Shown: positions 49,954 to 60,208 of the stretch, in pieces | How the letters are laid out: each line of letters starts with the position of its first letter | Numbering within the stretch: the stretch's first letter is position 1 | NCBI GenBank assembly: GCA_028716365.1 | Contig: JAQUPZ010000006.1 | Coordinates: 333,478-397,477 of the forward strand | Direction: 5' to 3' | Source of the DNA: Kiritimatiellia bacterium | GTDB lineage: Bacteria; Verrucomicrobiota; Kiritimatiellia; UBA8416; YA12-FULL-48-11 | DNA length: 64,000 nucleotides | Program-made: the position numbers and the translations under genes | Notes under the pieces: generated by a model | What the model was told of the DNA's origin: nothing | Databases searched by the model: none | The model's input: the letters and a program-made list of their open reading frames with translations, nothing else

Positions 49954-52056
49954 ATGAACCATAACCTAACCATGAGAACGTTGACAATATTGTCTCTATT
50001 GAGTGCGATGTGCTGTTACTTTGGGGATCAAACCCTGGCGATGGATTATCCGGGACCGTTGCCGGGACCTGCCGAAAGCAAATCCACTGCCACCAATGTG
50101 ATACTGCAAAACAGCGCCATTGCCATGCAGTGGAGCTGGGCCGATAGACATCTCAAGCCTGATGGCATCTGGGACAAGCATTCTTCCACAAGTCTCTCTG
50201 ACGAAAATGCCGAGTGCTTCTATTTTGTTCTGGGGCAGACACCGAGTCCGCAAACACGTACGCTGACAGCATCGGAACTGAAACTTGTCACCCCACCGAA
50301 ACTCACGCCGCTGAAGGCAAATCCAGAGTCGGCAAAGGTCGGTGATCATTTCGCTGGTTGGGAATTATCGGCGCGGATGATCTCAACTGCCGCGGATATC
50401 GAAGTGGTTTGGCGGGCGATCTTGCGTGATAATGCCAATTATATACGGCAGGAGGTGACACTCCACCCGCTGCGGGAACCCATCGAAGTCGTGGACGTTG
50501 TATTGATCGATATGGGTGTGCCGCGTGCGGAGGTTGCGGGTCAAGTGGACGGTTCGCCCGTTGTTACCAGCAATATGTTTTTTGGCGTGGAACACCCGGC
50601 CTCTAAGAGCCAGGTTATTGCGACCGACGATGTCGTACGATGCAGTTATCCATGCGACATTAGCGTGACACCGGATGAATCTCTGACATTGAGTTCGGTT
50701 ATCGGTGTGTATCCATCCGGACAACAGCGGCGCGGGTTCTTGTGTTATCTGGAGCGTGAACGCGCGTATCCCTTCCATCCGTTCCTGCATCACAATAACG
50801 GCGAACAGATAGGCCTGACTTACTGGGCGATGGTGAAGAATAAACCTGTCGAGGCTGAGGAGTATCGGGCTGGACAGGAACAAAAGTGGCGCGAAATCAT
50901 AGACAACGTGGGACGTGAACTGGTGGAACAGCGCGGCGCGAAGATCGATGCGTTTGTCCATGATTATGAATGGGACGACGAGAACCTTGTCTGGCAGTTC
51001 CATAATGGATTTCCAAACGGATTCGTTCCGTTGATTGAAACTGCCGCGAAATATCAATCCGGCCTCGGTATATGGTTTTCCCCGTGGGGAGGCTATCCCT
51101 GCAAGCCCGCTCGCGTGAAGTTCGGACGGCAGCGAGGGATGGAAACCAACCAGGGCGGTTTATCGCTCTCCGGGCCGCGTTATTATGCGCGGTTCCGTGC
51201 TGCGTGCATAAACCTGATGCGAAACCATGGTGTAAAGTATTACAAGTTTGATGGTTTCGCGGGATCGAACAGTCCCTCTGATGTGGGGGAATACCGGAGT
51301 GATGTTGAAGCTCTGTGGCGGTTACTGCGCGAATTGAGAGAGTCCATGCCGGACGTCTTTATCAATTGTTCTTCCGGCACTTGGCCCTCACCGTTCTGGT
51401 TGCTTCGCAGTGATGCTATCTGGCGGGGCGGTGGCGATACCGGTATCAGCGGGGCGAAAGGTTCCGAACGGCAGCAGTGGATCACCTACCGGGATTTTGA
51501 AGTACATAACCGCGTTCTTGTCCGCGGTCCATTGTATCCGATCAGCTCTTTGATGATCCACGGCATCATGATCAATAACGGCGGCAGGGTAAAAACCTTT
51601 GATGAAAGAGACATCCTCGATGAAATACGGTCGTTCTTTGCCTCGGGGGTCAATGTACAAGAGCTTTATATCGCGCCTGAACTGATGAAAGCCACCGCAT
51701 GGGATGTCCTCGCCGAAGGTGCAAAATGGTCGCGCGCGAATGCCGATGTGATTGCCGATACGCATTGGGTGGGTGGTGACCCGGCCAAAGGTCAGGTTTA
51801 TGGCTGGGCGTCATGGGCAAAACGGAAGGGGATACTGTCCTTGCGCAACCCGTCGGATCAACCGGCAAAATTTTCTATTGACGTGGGCCAGGTGTTCGAG
51901 TTGCCTGCCGGAGCCGTGCAAAGCTATTCACTCAAGAGTCCGTGGAAAAAAGACGCGACTGCCGCGCCGATCGAAGTGACAGCCGGTCAGCAATGCACAC
52001 TCGATTTGAAACCGTTTGAAATACTGACGTTTGACGCGATACCCCATATCAGGTGA
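49954..52056 (+). CDS. Clan GH-D-like (alpha-galactosidase-type) secreted enzyme
   Basis: 700 residues from the ATG at 49954; a start six codons later is equally possible and no clear ribosome site decides. A signal peptide ends near QTLAMD. An N-terminal beta-sandwich (about 25-285) precedes a TIM barrel: IDAFVHDYEWDDENLVW, GLGIWFSPWGGYPC, and VKYYKFDGFAG, where Asp in KFD is the expected nucleophile of clan GH-D. The Asp in LLRSDAIWRGGGD would be the acid/base. A C-terminal sandwich covers about 615-700 (GILSLRNPSDQPAKFSIDV). Likely substrates are alpha-galactosides or alpha-N-acetylgalactosaminides, but GH27/31/36 subfamily is not settled. It has the same promoter-operator type as the gene upstream. 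Confidence 0.82.
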   Translation: MNHNLTMRTLTILSLLSAMCCYFGDQTLAMDYPGPLPGPAESKSTATNVILQNSAIAMQWSWADRHLKPDGIWDKHSSTSLSDENAECFYFVLGQTPSPQTRTLTASELKLVTPPKLTPLKANPESAKVGDHFAGWELSARMISTAADIEVVWRAILRDNANYIRQEVTLHPLREPIEVVDVVLIDMGVPRAEVAGQVDGSPVVTSNMFFGVEHPASKSQVIATDDVVRCSYPCDISVTPDESLTLSSVIGVYPSGQQRRGFLCYLERERAYPFHPFLHHNNGEQIGLTYWAMVKNKPVEAEEYRAGQEQKWREIIDNVGRELVEQRGAKIDAFVHDYEWDDENLVWQFHNGFPNGFVPLIETAAKYQSGLGIWFSPWGGYPCKPARVKFGRQRGMETNQGGLSLSGPRYYARFRAACINLMRNHGVKYYKFDGFAGSNSPSDVGEYRSDVEALWRLLRELRESMPDVFINCSSGTWPSPFWLLRSDAIWRGGGDTGISGAKGSERQQWITYRDFEVHNRVLVRGPLYPISSLMIHGIMINNGGRVKTFDERDILDEIRSFFASGVNVQELYIAPELMKATAWDVLAEGAKWSRANADVIADTHWVGGDPAKGQVYGWASWAKRKGILSLRNPSDQPAKFSIDVGQVFELPAGAVQSYSLKSPWKKDATAAPIEVTAGQQCTLDLKPFEILTFDAIPHIR

Positions 52057-52234
52057 TCTGCAGGTATTCATCTGAGAATCGCAGGCAGGAAATTGGTTTA
52101 TAATTGGAAATTATGTCAGCTCTACCCGAAATTTATAAGTTTATTCATTGATTAAAAGCCTGCCCTTTTAACAGTGTTAGATTGAACGTGATATTTATCT
52201 TGAACGGAATGAGAAACTGAAACAAGGGGTTACT

Positions 52235-53515
52235 ATGAAAGATGCGTTGATTGATTGTGTTTTGAATTCAGGAACAAAATGGTCAATTTCTTTTGTTTTT
52301 ATGTTTGTACTAAGCGGTATTTTATACGCGGAGCCGTTTGTGCTGGAGGAATGTGATAATGCGACACTCTGGAAAACCAACCGTGCGCCGGCCACGGTGG
52401 TAGTTGCGCCGGATACGAAATACGGTTCAGGCGCCATCAAGGTTACAATGCCGGGTGAGGTCACGCGTACCCTGTCCAAAAGCTGGGTCACGAATTCTGC
52501 GGCGTGGGACCGCTACGAGGGTGTTTCTTTCTGGGTAAAAGGCGACGGGTCCGACCTGTTTGGTTGTCTGGCACTTACTGGAGTTTATCCTTATGTGGTG
52601 TATTTTCCGCTCAAGAATACTGAGTGGCAAAAATTTACTTTTGCCTGGGTCGAGTTTGCGCCGGAGATGCAAACCAGTCCGCTCGGTATCTCGGCGGGTA
52701 TGCCGGTAAGCGGTATAAATGCCATACGTCTTGGAAGCCGCTGGAATATTTATCATAACAACCGGAACATCCCGGCACACAGTTTCTGTCTTGATCATAT
52801 CCAGTTTGAAGAGCGGGTACCATCACCCGTTACCGCTCCTCTGCCGCGTCCATTTAAAGAGATCTTGGATTTATTGCGGGCGAACAAACCAGTGAACATA
52901 CAATGCATGGGTGATTCGATCACGGCCGGTACCGGGCTTCCCGACAAGGATAACCAGCGTTATGCCGTACTCGCCCAGGACCTGCTTAGGCGCTGGCTCA
53001 ATCAACCTGCCATCACATGTGTCAGCAAGGCTGTTGGGGGAGCACGCACTACCGATCTGCGCGCCTGGATACCCCGCGATTTCAATGATACTGCGCCTGA
53101 CCTCGTTACGCTATGGATTGGCTATAACGACAAAAGCGGCGCAACAACATGTGAATATTTCAAACAGTCGGTTAACGATTATATTGATCGCGTGTGCCGG
53201 GTCACAAAGGGACGCAGTGCCATCCTGCTTTTAGCAACCGGGCCGGGCTGTGGACCGCGCTTTGTGATGATGGACGACTATGCAGAAGCCGTCCGCGAAC
53301 TTGCAGGTGAACGCAAGTTGCCCCTGCTCGATATCCACCGCCTGTTGACTGCCCTGGGGCGGGAAAAGATCGAGGAGTACTTTGGCGACATGGCCCACCC
53401 AAATGAAAAGGGCCACCGTTTTATAGCTGATGCGCTTTGTGAATTTCTGGTGAAACAGGCTGGCGTCAATACGCCGAAGCCCATCATCCCACCTGTGGAA
53501 AAATCGAAAAAATAA
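52235..53515 (+). CDS. Secreted SGNH/GDSL hydrolase with N-terminal sandwich domain
   Basis: 426 residues with a signal peptide (about 10-34, FVFMFVLSGILYAEP). Residues about 35-195 form a carbohydrate-binding-like sandwich (VLEECDNATLWKTNRAP; YEGVSFWVKGDGSDLFGCLA). The SGNH domain has block I CMGDSITAGTGLP (S228), block III WIGYNDKSG, and block V DMAHPNEKGH (catalytic Asp and His), so it should be active, unlike the SGNH-like tail at 42562-45471. It is a candidate polysaccharide deacetylase-type esterase; the acyl group is unknown. AAGGGG precedes the ATG. The first part exists as a broken copy at 42298-42518. Confidence 0.88.
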   Translation: MKDALIDCVLNSGTKWSISFVFMFVLSGILYAEPFVLEECDNATLWKTNRAPATVVVAPDTKYGSGAIKVTMPGEVTRTLSKSWVTNSAAWDRYEGVSFWVKGDGSDLFGCLALTGVYPYVVYFPLKNTEWQKFTFAWVEFAPEMQTSPLGISAGMPVSGINAIRLGSRWNIYHNNRNIPAHSFCLDHIQFEERVPSPVTAPLPRPFKEILDLLRANKPVNIQCMGDSITAGTGLPDKDNQRYAVLAQDLLRRWLNQPAITCVSKAVGGARTTDLRAWIPRDFNDTAPDLVTLWIGYNDKSGATTCEYFKQSVNDYIDRVCRVTKGRSAILLLATGPGCGPRFVMMDDYAEAVRELAGERKLPLLDIHRLLTALGREKIEEYFGDMAHPNEKGHRFIADALCEFLVKQAGVNTPKPIIPPVEKSKK

Positions 53516-53544
53516 ACCCGTGTTTTGATTCAAGGAGGTCTGTA

Positions 53545-56388
53545 ATGAAAATGTTGCCCCTGTGTTTCCCTGTGCTCTTTGTCCTGATGACGCATTTGCC
53601 TGTTACTGTTTTTGCCGACGATTCTCCTGAGAAAGCGGGAGAAAAGATTCTGCAGGAATGGACTTTTGAAAAAAACGGCGACTCGCAGGGTTGGAATGCC
53701 AATGTTCATCTTAAAGGGGTAACGGTTTCCAATGGGGTGTGGTCCGGCCGTACCACAGGTGCTGACCCTATACTGGATTTTCGTCCAAAACTCGAAATAC
53801 CCGCATCACCGTGGCAGGTCATAGAAGTTCGTCTCAAGGCAGACCATGAGGGGACTGCAGAATTTTTCTGGAGTAATACGACGCAAGGCCGTTACGGCGG
53901 ATTTGAACCGGTAAAGACCACGCGGTTCCACGTAAATGGCGACAACCAGTGGCATACATACCGGCTTCTGCCTTTCTGGCATCCCGAAAAGAAGATTGTA
54001 CGTCTGCGCTTTGATCTTTACGACGGGACACAGTTTGAACTCGACTCGATTCGTATCCTGGAACTTGGCGTGCCACCGGCGGCTGAACAAGTGGGTTTTG
54101 ATTTTACAGGCGCCGATGGTATAAATCTGCGCTGGCAGGGATTCCATGGAGCAGTTGTTGATCGCGACGCAAACGGACTGGTAATCTCAACTATAGACTC
54201 AACCGGTTTTGCGCTTGGACCGCCGTTACGGGTGGATGCTGCGCAGGATTCTTTTGTATCGATTCGGATGGCGGTGACATCACCATCAGGTAAAGATGTT
54301 CTACCTGGTTCCCGGAAGCGCCATGCCACACTTTATTTTGCCACGGAACAGGCACGTGGACTGAATAAATTCAGTTTTCCAGTCGAAGCCGATGGCCGTG
54401 AAAGGACCTATAACCTCGATCTTCTGGCGGCAAAAGACTGGAACGGCCGGATTGTTGCGTTGGGGTTACGACCGGCTGACGCGAATGAAGCAAGGGCATG
54501 TGTTCGCTGGTTGCGTGTGAGCGATACGCCTCAAGGTGAGCCCCAGTTACAGGTTGTTTCATGTGCTCTGGAAGACGCGTTACCCCGCACCGGCAATCCC
54601 GCCACGCTATCCCTGCTTGTCTGCAATACCGGTGGCCAGTCTGCAAGGAATCTGGAAGCGGAACTGAAATTGCCAAAGGGTGTAACTGTTTTGAGTAAAT
54701 CACCTGCTGATGGGCGGGTGGCTTCGGTTGGGTTCGGGGAAGAGACGGCTTTCACATGGAAAGTCCAGGCGGCCGAACCGCTGACAGGTGAAGCGGAATT
54801 ACATATAAAAGCCGCCAACGCTGGGGAGGTTGTCGCCCGCGCCAAACTTGCATTTACGCAGCCGGTATCTATAAAGCGTACCGGTTATGTACCAGAACCA
54901 AAGCCGGTACGCGGGACGAATGAAGTAGGTGTGTATTATTTTCCCGGATGGAAGAGTGCCAGTCAATGGCAGCCGATCCAGCGTTTCCCGGAGCGCAAGC
55001 CGGTGCTGGGCTGGTATCGCGAGGGCGACCCGGAAGTGGCGGACTGGCACATCAAGTGGGCCGTTGAACATGGCATCACTTTCTTTGCCTACGACTGGTA
55101 TTGGAGCCAGGGTTCGCGGCATCTGGAACACGGGTTGCATGACGGTTACTTCAAGGCCCGTTACAGGAACTTGCTCAAGTTCTGCCTTCTCTGGGCAAAC
55201 CACAACGGCCCGCATACTTCATCACACGACGACTGCATTGCCGTGACACGTTACTGGATTGAAAATTATTTCCGCCGTCCGGAACATCTTACCATCGGCG
55301 GAAAACCGGTGATGATCATCTTCAGTCCTCACCGGCTTACGGAAGATCTTGGCAGTGCAGGGGTAAAAAAAGCGTTTGATGCAATGCGGGCCGAGTGCCG
55401 GCAGGCCGGTTTGAAAGGGCTTCATTTTGTCGCCTGTGTGGGTAACGCGGATGGTGCGTGCCGCGCCGCGGCGGAGGGATATGACTCTGTCACTGCATAT
55501 AACTGGCCGGGTCTTAATATGAGTGGTACAGGCTACTACGCGCCTTTTGAGACGCTTCTCGAAGGTTATCGGAAACATTGGGCACACATAGGTGAGAAAA
55601 GTCCGATACCGCTCCTTCCTGTACCTGTTTGCGGCGGCTGGGACAGTCGTCCATGGCATGGCGATAACAACCTGGTAAGGTACGGGCGGACACCTGAATT
55701 ATTCCGTCAGCATCTGCAGGATGCGAAGTTGCTGATTGAAAGCGGACAACGGAAAGTAGAGAACGGGAACATGATATTGGTTGAAGCGTGGAATGAGTGG
55801 GGGGAAGGTTCCTACATTGAGCCGCACAACGAATTCGGCTTCGGTTACCTCGATGCCATTCGCGATGTTTTTACAGACGCGCCGAAGGAACACGTTGACG
55901 TGACACCTGTTGATGCGGGGGTTGGTCCGTATGATGTGCCACCTGCGCCGGCCGCGCAAACGGCATGGAGTTTCGACAGTGGGGACGAAGGCTGGACCCA
56001 CGTGATGGGGTTGACTGACATGCGCGTACAAAACGGTGTACTTGGGGCCCGTTCCACCGGGCGTGATCCGGCGTTTTTCAGTCCACCCATGAAAACTTCT
56101 GCACGTGATTTCAACACAGTACGGATACGAATGAAACTCCAGAAGAAGGAAGGCCAGGAGATCAAGGACCGGGCCCAGCTTTTCTGGCGCACAAACCGCA
56201 TGCCGGAAAGCGAAGCCAGCAGTGAACGCTTCGATGTGTCGGGAGACGGCCAGTGGCATGACTACGTGATTCCTGTTGCAAAGAACCCGCGCTGGAGGGG
56301 TTTCATTACCCGCCTGCGGCTGGATCCATGTAATCAGGCCGATGTATTTGTAGAAATAGATTCCGTCAGTCTGGCGGCAGGACAGTAA
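53545..56388 (+). CDS. Large WbsX/GH99-like secreted protein with flanking sandwich domains
   Basis: 947 residues; AGGAGG precedes the ATG and a signal peptide covers about 1-24. Two CBM-like sandwiches lie at about 30-175 (EWTFEKNGDSQGWNANVHLK) and 180-330, an immunoglobulin-like segment at about 335-440 (ARNLEAELKLPKGVTVLSKS), then the WbsX/GH99-like barrel at about 455-780: NEVGVYYFPGWKSASQWQPI, HGITFFAYDWYWSQGSRHLE, and VEAWNEWGEGSYIEPHNE. A final sandwich (about 810-947) resembles the first (WSFDSGDEGWTHVMGL). It is the third WbsX/GH99-like protein in the window, with the same core as 45468-46583 and added binding modules that suggest action on insoluble or surface glycan. Confidence 0.85.
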   Translation: MKMLPLCFPVLFVLMTHLPVTVFADDSPEKAGEKILQEWTFEKNGDSQGWNANVHLKGVTVSNGVWSGRTTGADPILDFRPKLEIPASPWQVIEVRLKADHEGTAEFFWSNTTQGRYGGFEPVKTTRFHVNGDNQWHTYRLLPFWHPEKKIVRLRFDLYDGTQFELDSIRILELGVPPAAEQVGFDFTGADGINLRWQGFHGAVVDRDANGLVISTIDSTGFALGPPLRVDAAQDSFVSIRMAVTSPSGKDVLPGSRKRHATLYFATEQARGLNKFSFPVEADGRERTYNLDLLAAKDWNGRIVALGLRPADANEARACVRWLRVSDTPQGEPQLQVVSCALEDALPRTGNPATLSLLVCNTGGQSARNLEAELKLPKGVTVLSKSPADGRVASVGFGEETAFTWKVQAAEPLTGEAELHIKAANAGEVVARAKLAFTQPVSIKRTGYVPEPKPVRGTNEVGVYYFPGWKSASQWQPIQRFPERKPVLGWYREGDPEVADWHIKWAVEHGITFFAYDWYWSQGSRHLEHGLHDGYFKARYRNLLKFCLLWANHNGPHTSSHDDCIAVTRYWIENYFRRPEHLTIGGKPVMIIFSPHRLTEDLGSAGVKKAFDAMRAECRQAGLKGLHFVACVGNADGACRAAAEGYDSVTAYNWPGLNMSGTGYYAPFETLLEGYRKHWAHIGEKSPIPLLPVPVCGGWDSRPWHGDNNLVRYGRTPELFRQHLQDAKLLIESGQRKVENGNMILVEAWNEWGEGSYIEPHNEFGFGYLDAIRDVFTDAPKEHVDVTPVDAGVGPYDVPPAPAAQTAWSFDSGDEGWTHVMGLTDMRVQNGVLGARSTGRDPAFFSPPMKTSARDFNTVRIRMKLQKKEGQEIKDRAQLFWRTNRMPESEASSERFDVSGDGQWHDYVIPVAKNPRWRGFITRLRLDPCNQADVFVEIDSVSLAAGQ

Positions 56389-56402
56389 CAAGGAGGGTTT
56401 TA

Positions 56403-58760
56403 ATGAGAATTCTTTCCAGATTATCTTTGTTTCTACTGATTGCCATCGTTGTTGTTCTCCCGCAAAACAGGATACAAGCGCAACTTGCCGGGACCACACC
56501 GCTCCAGCCGGTTGTAGGTGATGCGCGATCTAAGGAAATGATTGCAGGTGTTGACCGCTTTCTCATGCGGGCAATCAATGAGTCCGTTACCCTGCGTACA
56601 ACTTTGTGGAAACGCGATCTCAATTCCGCGGCCGCTTATAACAGTTCAGTGGAACCAAACCGCGAACATCTGCGCCATATCCTCGGCGTGGTGAAGGAAG
56701 ACAAACGTGAGTCATTTGTCGCCCTGGAACTGGTGAGTACCACCGAACATGATTCGAAGCTCGCGGAAACCAGGGACTACACAATTCACGCCGTGCGCTG
56801 GCCAGTGCTCGCAGGTGTACATGGCGAAGGTTTGCTGCTTGAACCCAAAGGAAAAATAAAAGCCCGTATCATCGTATTGCCGGATGCCGATCAAACACCT
56901 GAGATGCTCGCGGGTCTGGCCGAAGGTGTTGCGCCTGTTTCGCAGGCAGCCTTGCGTTTTGTCCAGCTCGGTTGTGAAGTCGTTGTGCCTGTGCTTATCG
57001 ATCGTGGTATTGAATTTTCCGGTAATCCTGTCCTGAATATCCGGACCAACGAACCGCATCGTGAATGGCTTTATCGCATGTCCTTTGAAATGGGGCGGCA
57101 TGTGATCGGCTACGAACTTCAAAAGGTTTTTGCGCTTGTTGATTGGATGGACCTGAAGAATAAAGCTGAAAGTGCACCCATTGCCGTTGCCGGTTATGGT
57201 GAAGGCGGTTTGATTGCGATGAATGCCGCTGCTCTTGATACACGGATCCAGGCGGTACTGGTCAGCGGCTATATGCGCAATCGCAATTGCATTTGGGAAG
57301 AGCCGATTTACCGGAATGTTTTCGGACTATTACGTGAGTTTGGTGATGCTGAGATCGCCACGCTGATTGCGCCGCGAATGCTTGTGGTGGAATACAGCCA
57401 GTATCCGCAACTACCCGGAACAAAGTCATCGCAACCGGGTGTGCGTGCCGTTACTGCGCCGGGTAAACTTACGCAACCCGATGTAAAGGAAGTTTCTGCC
57501 GAAATTCAGCGTGCCAGAACACTCAATGATGGTAAATTCACCGATGCACAGCGTCTTATTGTTGGTGCTCAGGATACCACGATGCCTGTATTTTCCGTCG
57601 AGGCTGTACAAGCTTTGCTCACAGGCCTGAATATTTCTGTGTCCGACGTAAAAACGCCGGAGGCTCCTCTTCGCACAAAAACGCCACTGCCCGATATCGC
57701 GCAAAGGCAACAGCGCCAGGTAAAAGAGATGCAGGACTACACGCAGAGATTATTACATGTGTGTGAGGTTGAACGCAATGCGCGTTTCTGGAAGAAGGTG
57801 CCGGTAGATGCCGTGGAAAAATTCGCCACGGCAACAAAAGGTTTCCGTGATGAATTCGTCAACGAGGTCATAGGCCGTTTTCCTGATCCGTCTATGCCCT
57901 TGAATGCGCGCAGTTGCCTGCTCTCGGAAAACGAGGTGTTCTCGGTCTATGACGTAACACTTGATATGTGGCCCGATGTTTTTGCATGGGGCTGTCTGAT
58001 TGTGCCGAAAAATATAAAAAGCGGCGAAAAACGTCCCGTTGTTGTCTGTCAACATGGGCTCGAGGGTCTGCCGGAAGACTGTGTCAACGAAGACGAGAAG
58101 AGTAATGCATACAAATATTACAAGGGATTTGCTTCCAAACTTGCCCGTCAGGGTTTTGTTACTTTTTCGCCGCACAATCTGTACCGCGGGTATGATAATT
58201 TCCGCGTGTTGCAGCGCAAATTGAATCCGCTTGGAAAAACTCTTTTCTCCGTCATCAACGCTCAGCATCAGCGTATTCTCGAATGGCTTGGTGCGCAGCC
58301 CTTCGTGGATAAATCACGTATTGCTTTTTACGGCCTCTCTTATGGCGGCAAGTCAGCCATGCGCATACCAGCCGCGCTCGAAGGATATTGCATGAGTATT
58401 TGTTCCGGTGACTTCAACGACTGGATTCGCAAGATAATCAGTGTGGATTTCCCTGCCAGTTACATGTTTACCGGGGAATGGGAGATTGACGAGTGGAATC
58501 TAGGTCGCACGTATAATTACGCGGAAATGGCCGCTTTGATTGCACCGAGACCGTTCATGGTTGAGCGAGGTCATGATGATGGGTGTGGTATCGATGAATG
58601 GATTGCATGGGAATATGCAAAGGTTCATCGCCTTTACGACAGACTTGGGCTGAACAATATGGATACAATAGAATACTTTAATGGACCGCACACGATCAAC
58701 GGCAAGGGGACATATGAGTTTCTACACAAGCATCTTGACCGGGCCCCGGCCTCGCCTTGA
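56403..58760 (+). CDS. Two-domain alpha/beta-hydrolase (acetyl-xylan-esterase-like), secreted
   Basis: 785 residues, signal peptide about 1-27, AAGGAGG before the ATG. Two alpha/beta-hydrolase domains occur in tandem. The first (about 130-410) has a nucleophile elbow GYGEGG in which Glu (E267) replaces the catalytic Ser. The second (about 500-780) has GLSYGG with S646, and a late HTING-type His (NGPHTING), so it should be active. This layout occurs in PVC proteins annotated as acetyl xylan esterases; the first domain probably acts structurally or in binding. It would remove ester groups that block glycosidases. It lies 14 bases after the WbsX/GH99-like gene and 27 before the PQQ propeller gene. 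Confidence 0.85.
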   Translation: MRILSRLSLFLLIAIVVVLPQNRIQAQLAGTTPLQPVVGDARSKEMIAGVDRFLMRAINESVTLRTTLWKRDLNSAAAYNSSVEPNREHLRHILGVVKEDKRESFVALELVSTTEHDSKLAETRDYTIHAVRWPVLAGVHGEGLLLEPKGKIKARIIVLPDADQTPEMLAGLAEGVAPVSQAALRFVQLGCEVVVPVLIDRGIEFSGNPVLNIRTNEPHREWLYRMSFEMGRHVIGYELQKVFALVDWMDLKNKAESAPIAVAGYGEGGLIAMNAAALDTRIQAVLVSGYMRNRNCIWEEPIYRNVFGLLREFGDAEIATLIAPRMLVVEYSQYPQLPGTKSSQPGVRAVTAPGKLTQPDVKEVSAEIQRARTLNDGKFTDAQRLIVGAQDTTMPVFSVEAVQALLTGLNISVSDVKTPEAPLRTKTPLPDIAQRQQRQVKEMQDYTQRLLHVCEVERNARFWKKVPVDAVEKFATATKGFRDEFVNEVIGRFPDPSMPLNARSCLLSENEVFSVYDVTLDMWPDVFAWGCLIVPKNIKSGEKRPVVVCQHGLEGLPEDCVNEDEKSNAYKYYKGFASKLARQGFVTFSPHNLYRGYDNFRVLQRKLNPLGKTLFSVINAQHQRILEWLGAQPFVDKSRIAFYGLSYGGKSAMRIPAALEGYCMSICSGDFNDWIRKIISVDFPASYMFTGEWEIDEWNLGRTYNYAEMAALIAPRPFMVERGHDDGCGIDEWIAWEYAKVHRLYDRLGLNNMDTIEYFNGPHTINGKGTYEFLHKHLDRAPASP

Positions 58761-58787
58761 AGACGAAAAGGATAATCATATAATATA

Positions 58788-60023
58788 ATGAAAATCACTC
58801 TGATATCTTTGCTTGTATCAGCGGCAATACCCGTTATGGCTGCTGACTGGCCGCAGTTTCATGGTCCGCGTCGCGACAATATTTCTACCGAGACCAATCT
58901 TCTGAAAAAGTGGCCGGAAGGTGGTCCGAAATTGCTCTGGCAGGCAGACGGCATTGGTGGAGGCTATGCCACCGTTGCAATCAGCGGGGGCATGATTTAC
59001 ACGGCCGGTAATATTGGATCGAATACCGTCATCACCGCGCTGGATATGAACGGCAGAAAATTATGGCAGGTGAATAATGGAAAGGCATATAACCGTGCTT
59101 CTCCCGGAGCCCGTGCAACACCGACCATAGACAGGGGCAAGCTGTATCATTTAAATGGTGATGGTGATGTCATCTGCCTTGATGCCGGAACCGGCAAAAT
59201 CATCTGGACACTGAATATGCTGACTGAATTTCAGGGTCGCAACATAACCTGGGGCTTGAGTGAATCCATAATGGTTGATGGTAATAATGTAATCTGCTGT
59301 CCGGGTGGCTCTAACGTTATGATGGCTGCGCTCAACAGGAATACAGGAAAAACCGTGTGGACGTCGGCTGGAACCGGTGACAAGCCAGGATATGCAACAC
59401 CCATTATCGTTGATGTTAAGGGCCTGCGGCAGGTTATCACTATGACTTCCGGCTCTGCAATTGGTGTGGCCGCGGAAACAGGGAAAATGCTCTGGCGTTA
59501 CGATCAGCCGGCACGATATGAAGTCATTGCAACCCAGCCTGTCTACTACGCCGGTCGCGTGGCAGTGTTTGGTACGTGGGGCAGGGGCTCAACATTACTG
59601 AAACTTAATGTTAACGGTGACAAGTGTACTGCCGAAGAAATCTGGCGGACCACGGAACTGGACAACGAACATGGTGGTGTCGTTCTGCTTGATGGGTACC
59701 TGTACGGGCATGCTGATGGTAATCACCAGAAACGGCACTGGGCATGTATCGAGTGGAAAACCGGCAAGACAATGTGGACCAGTAACGAATTACAGGGGCC
59801 GCGGTCCGGATGCCTTACCACTGCGGATGGAATGCTCTACGTGATGAGTGAAAAATGCGAAGTCGGACTTGTACCGGTTAATCCTGAAAAGTTTGAGATT
59901 GTGAGTCAGTTTCGATTACCAAAGCAGGAGCTTGGGCCGAGTTGGGCGCATCCGGTGGTGTGCGGAGGCCGCCTGTATATCCGTTACAGTCAGTACCTGT
60001 TTGCCTACAATGTTGCGAAATGA
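58788..60023 (+). CDS. PQQ-like beta-propeller secreted protein
   Basis: 411 residues with a signal peptide (about 1-18, ending MAAD). PQQ-like blade repeats are clear: DWPQFHGPRRDNIS, VITALDMNGRKLWQVNNG, DVICLDAGTGKIIWTLNM, AALNRNTGKTVWTSAGTG and GVAAETGKMLWRYDQPA. This matches the secreted outer-membrane-assembly-like propellers abundant in PVC genomes. No PQQ-ligand residues of true alcohol dehydrogenases were recognised, so it is more likely a binding or scaffold protein. It follows the esterase gene by 27 bases. AAGGATAA lies well upstream of the ATG. Confidence 0.88.
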   Translation: MKITLISLLVSAAIPVMAADWPQFHGPRRDNISTETNLLKKWPEGGPKLLWQADGIGGGYATVAISGGMIYTAGNIGSNTVITALDMNGRKLWQVNNGKAYNRASPGARATPTIDRGKLYHLNGDGDVICLDAGTGKIIWTLNMLTEFQGRNITWGLSESIMVDGNNVICCPGGSNVMMAALNRNTGKTVWTSAGTGDKPGYATPIIVDVKGLRQVITMTSGSAIGVAAETGKMLWRYDQPARYEVIATQPVYYAGRVAVFGTWGRGSTLLKLNVNGDKCTAEEIWRTTELDNEHGGVVLLDGYLYGHADGNHQKRHWACIEWKTGKTMWTSNELQGPRSGCLTTADGMLYVMSEKCEVGLVPVNPEKFEIVSQFRLPKQELGPSWAHPVVCGGRLYIRYSQYLFAYNVAK

Positions 60024-60208
60024 AACAGCATTTTGTTGCGGAAGAATAATAATTTTCCTGCCTTATCTTTAAAATGGAAAACATTGACTTTCGCCTCATT
60101 GCGGACATAATCACGAAAGAAATATAGGATGGGAGTATCGCATGTGGTGTTGCAGAATTACTCCCGAAAAACAATTTTCATCAACCAATTAAAAAGAAAG
60201 AGGCCGGT

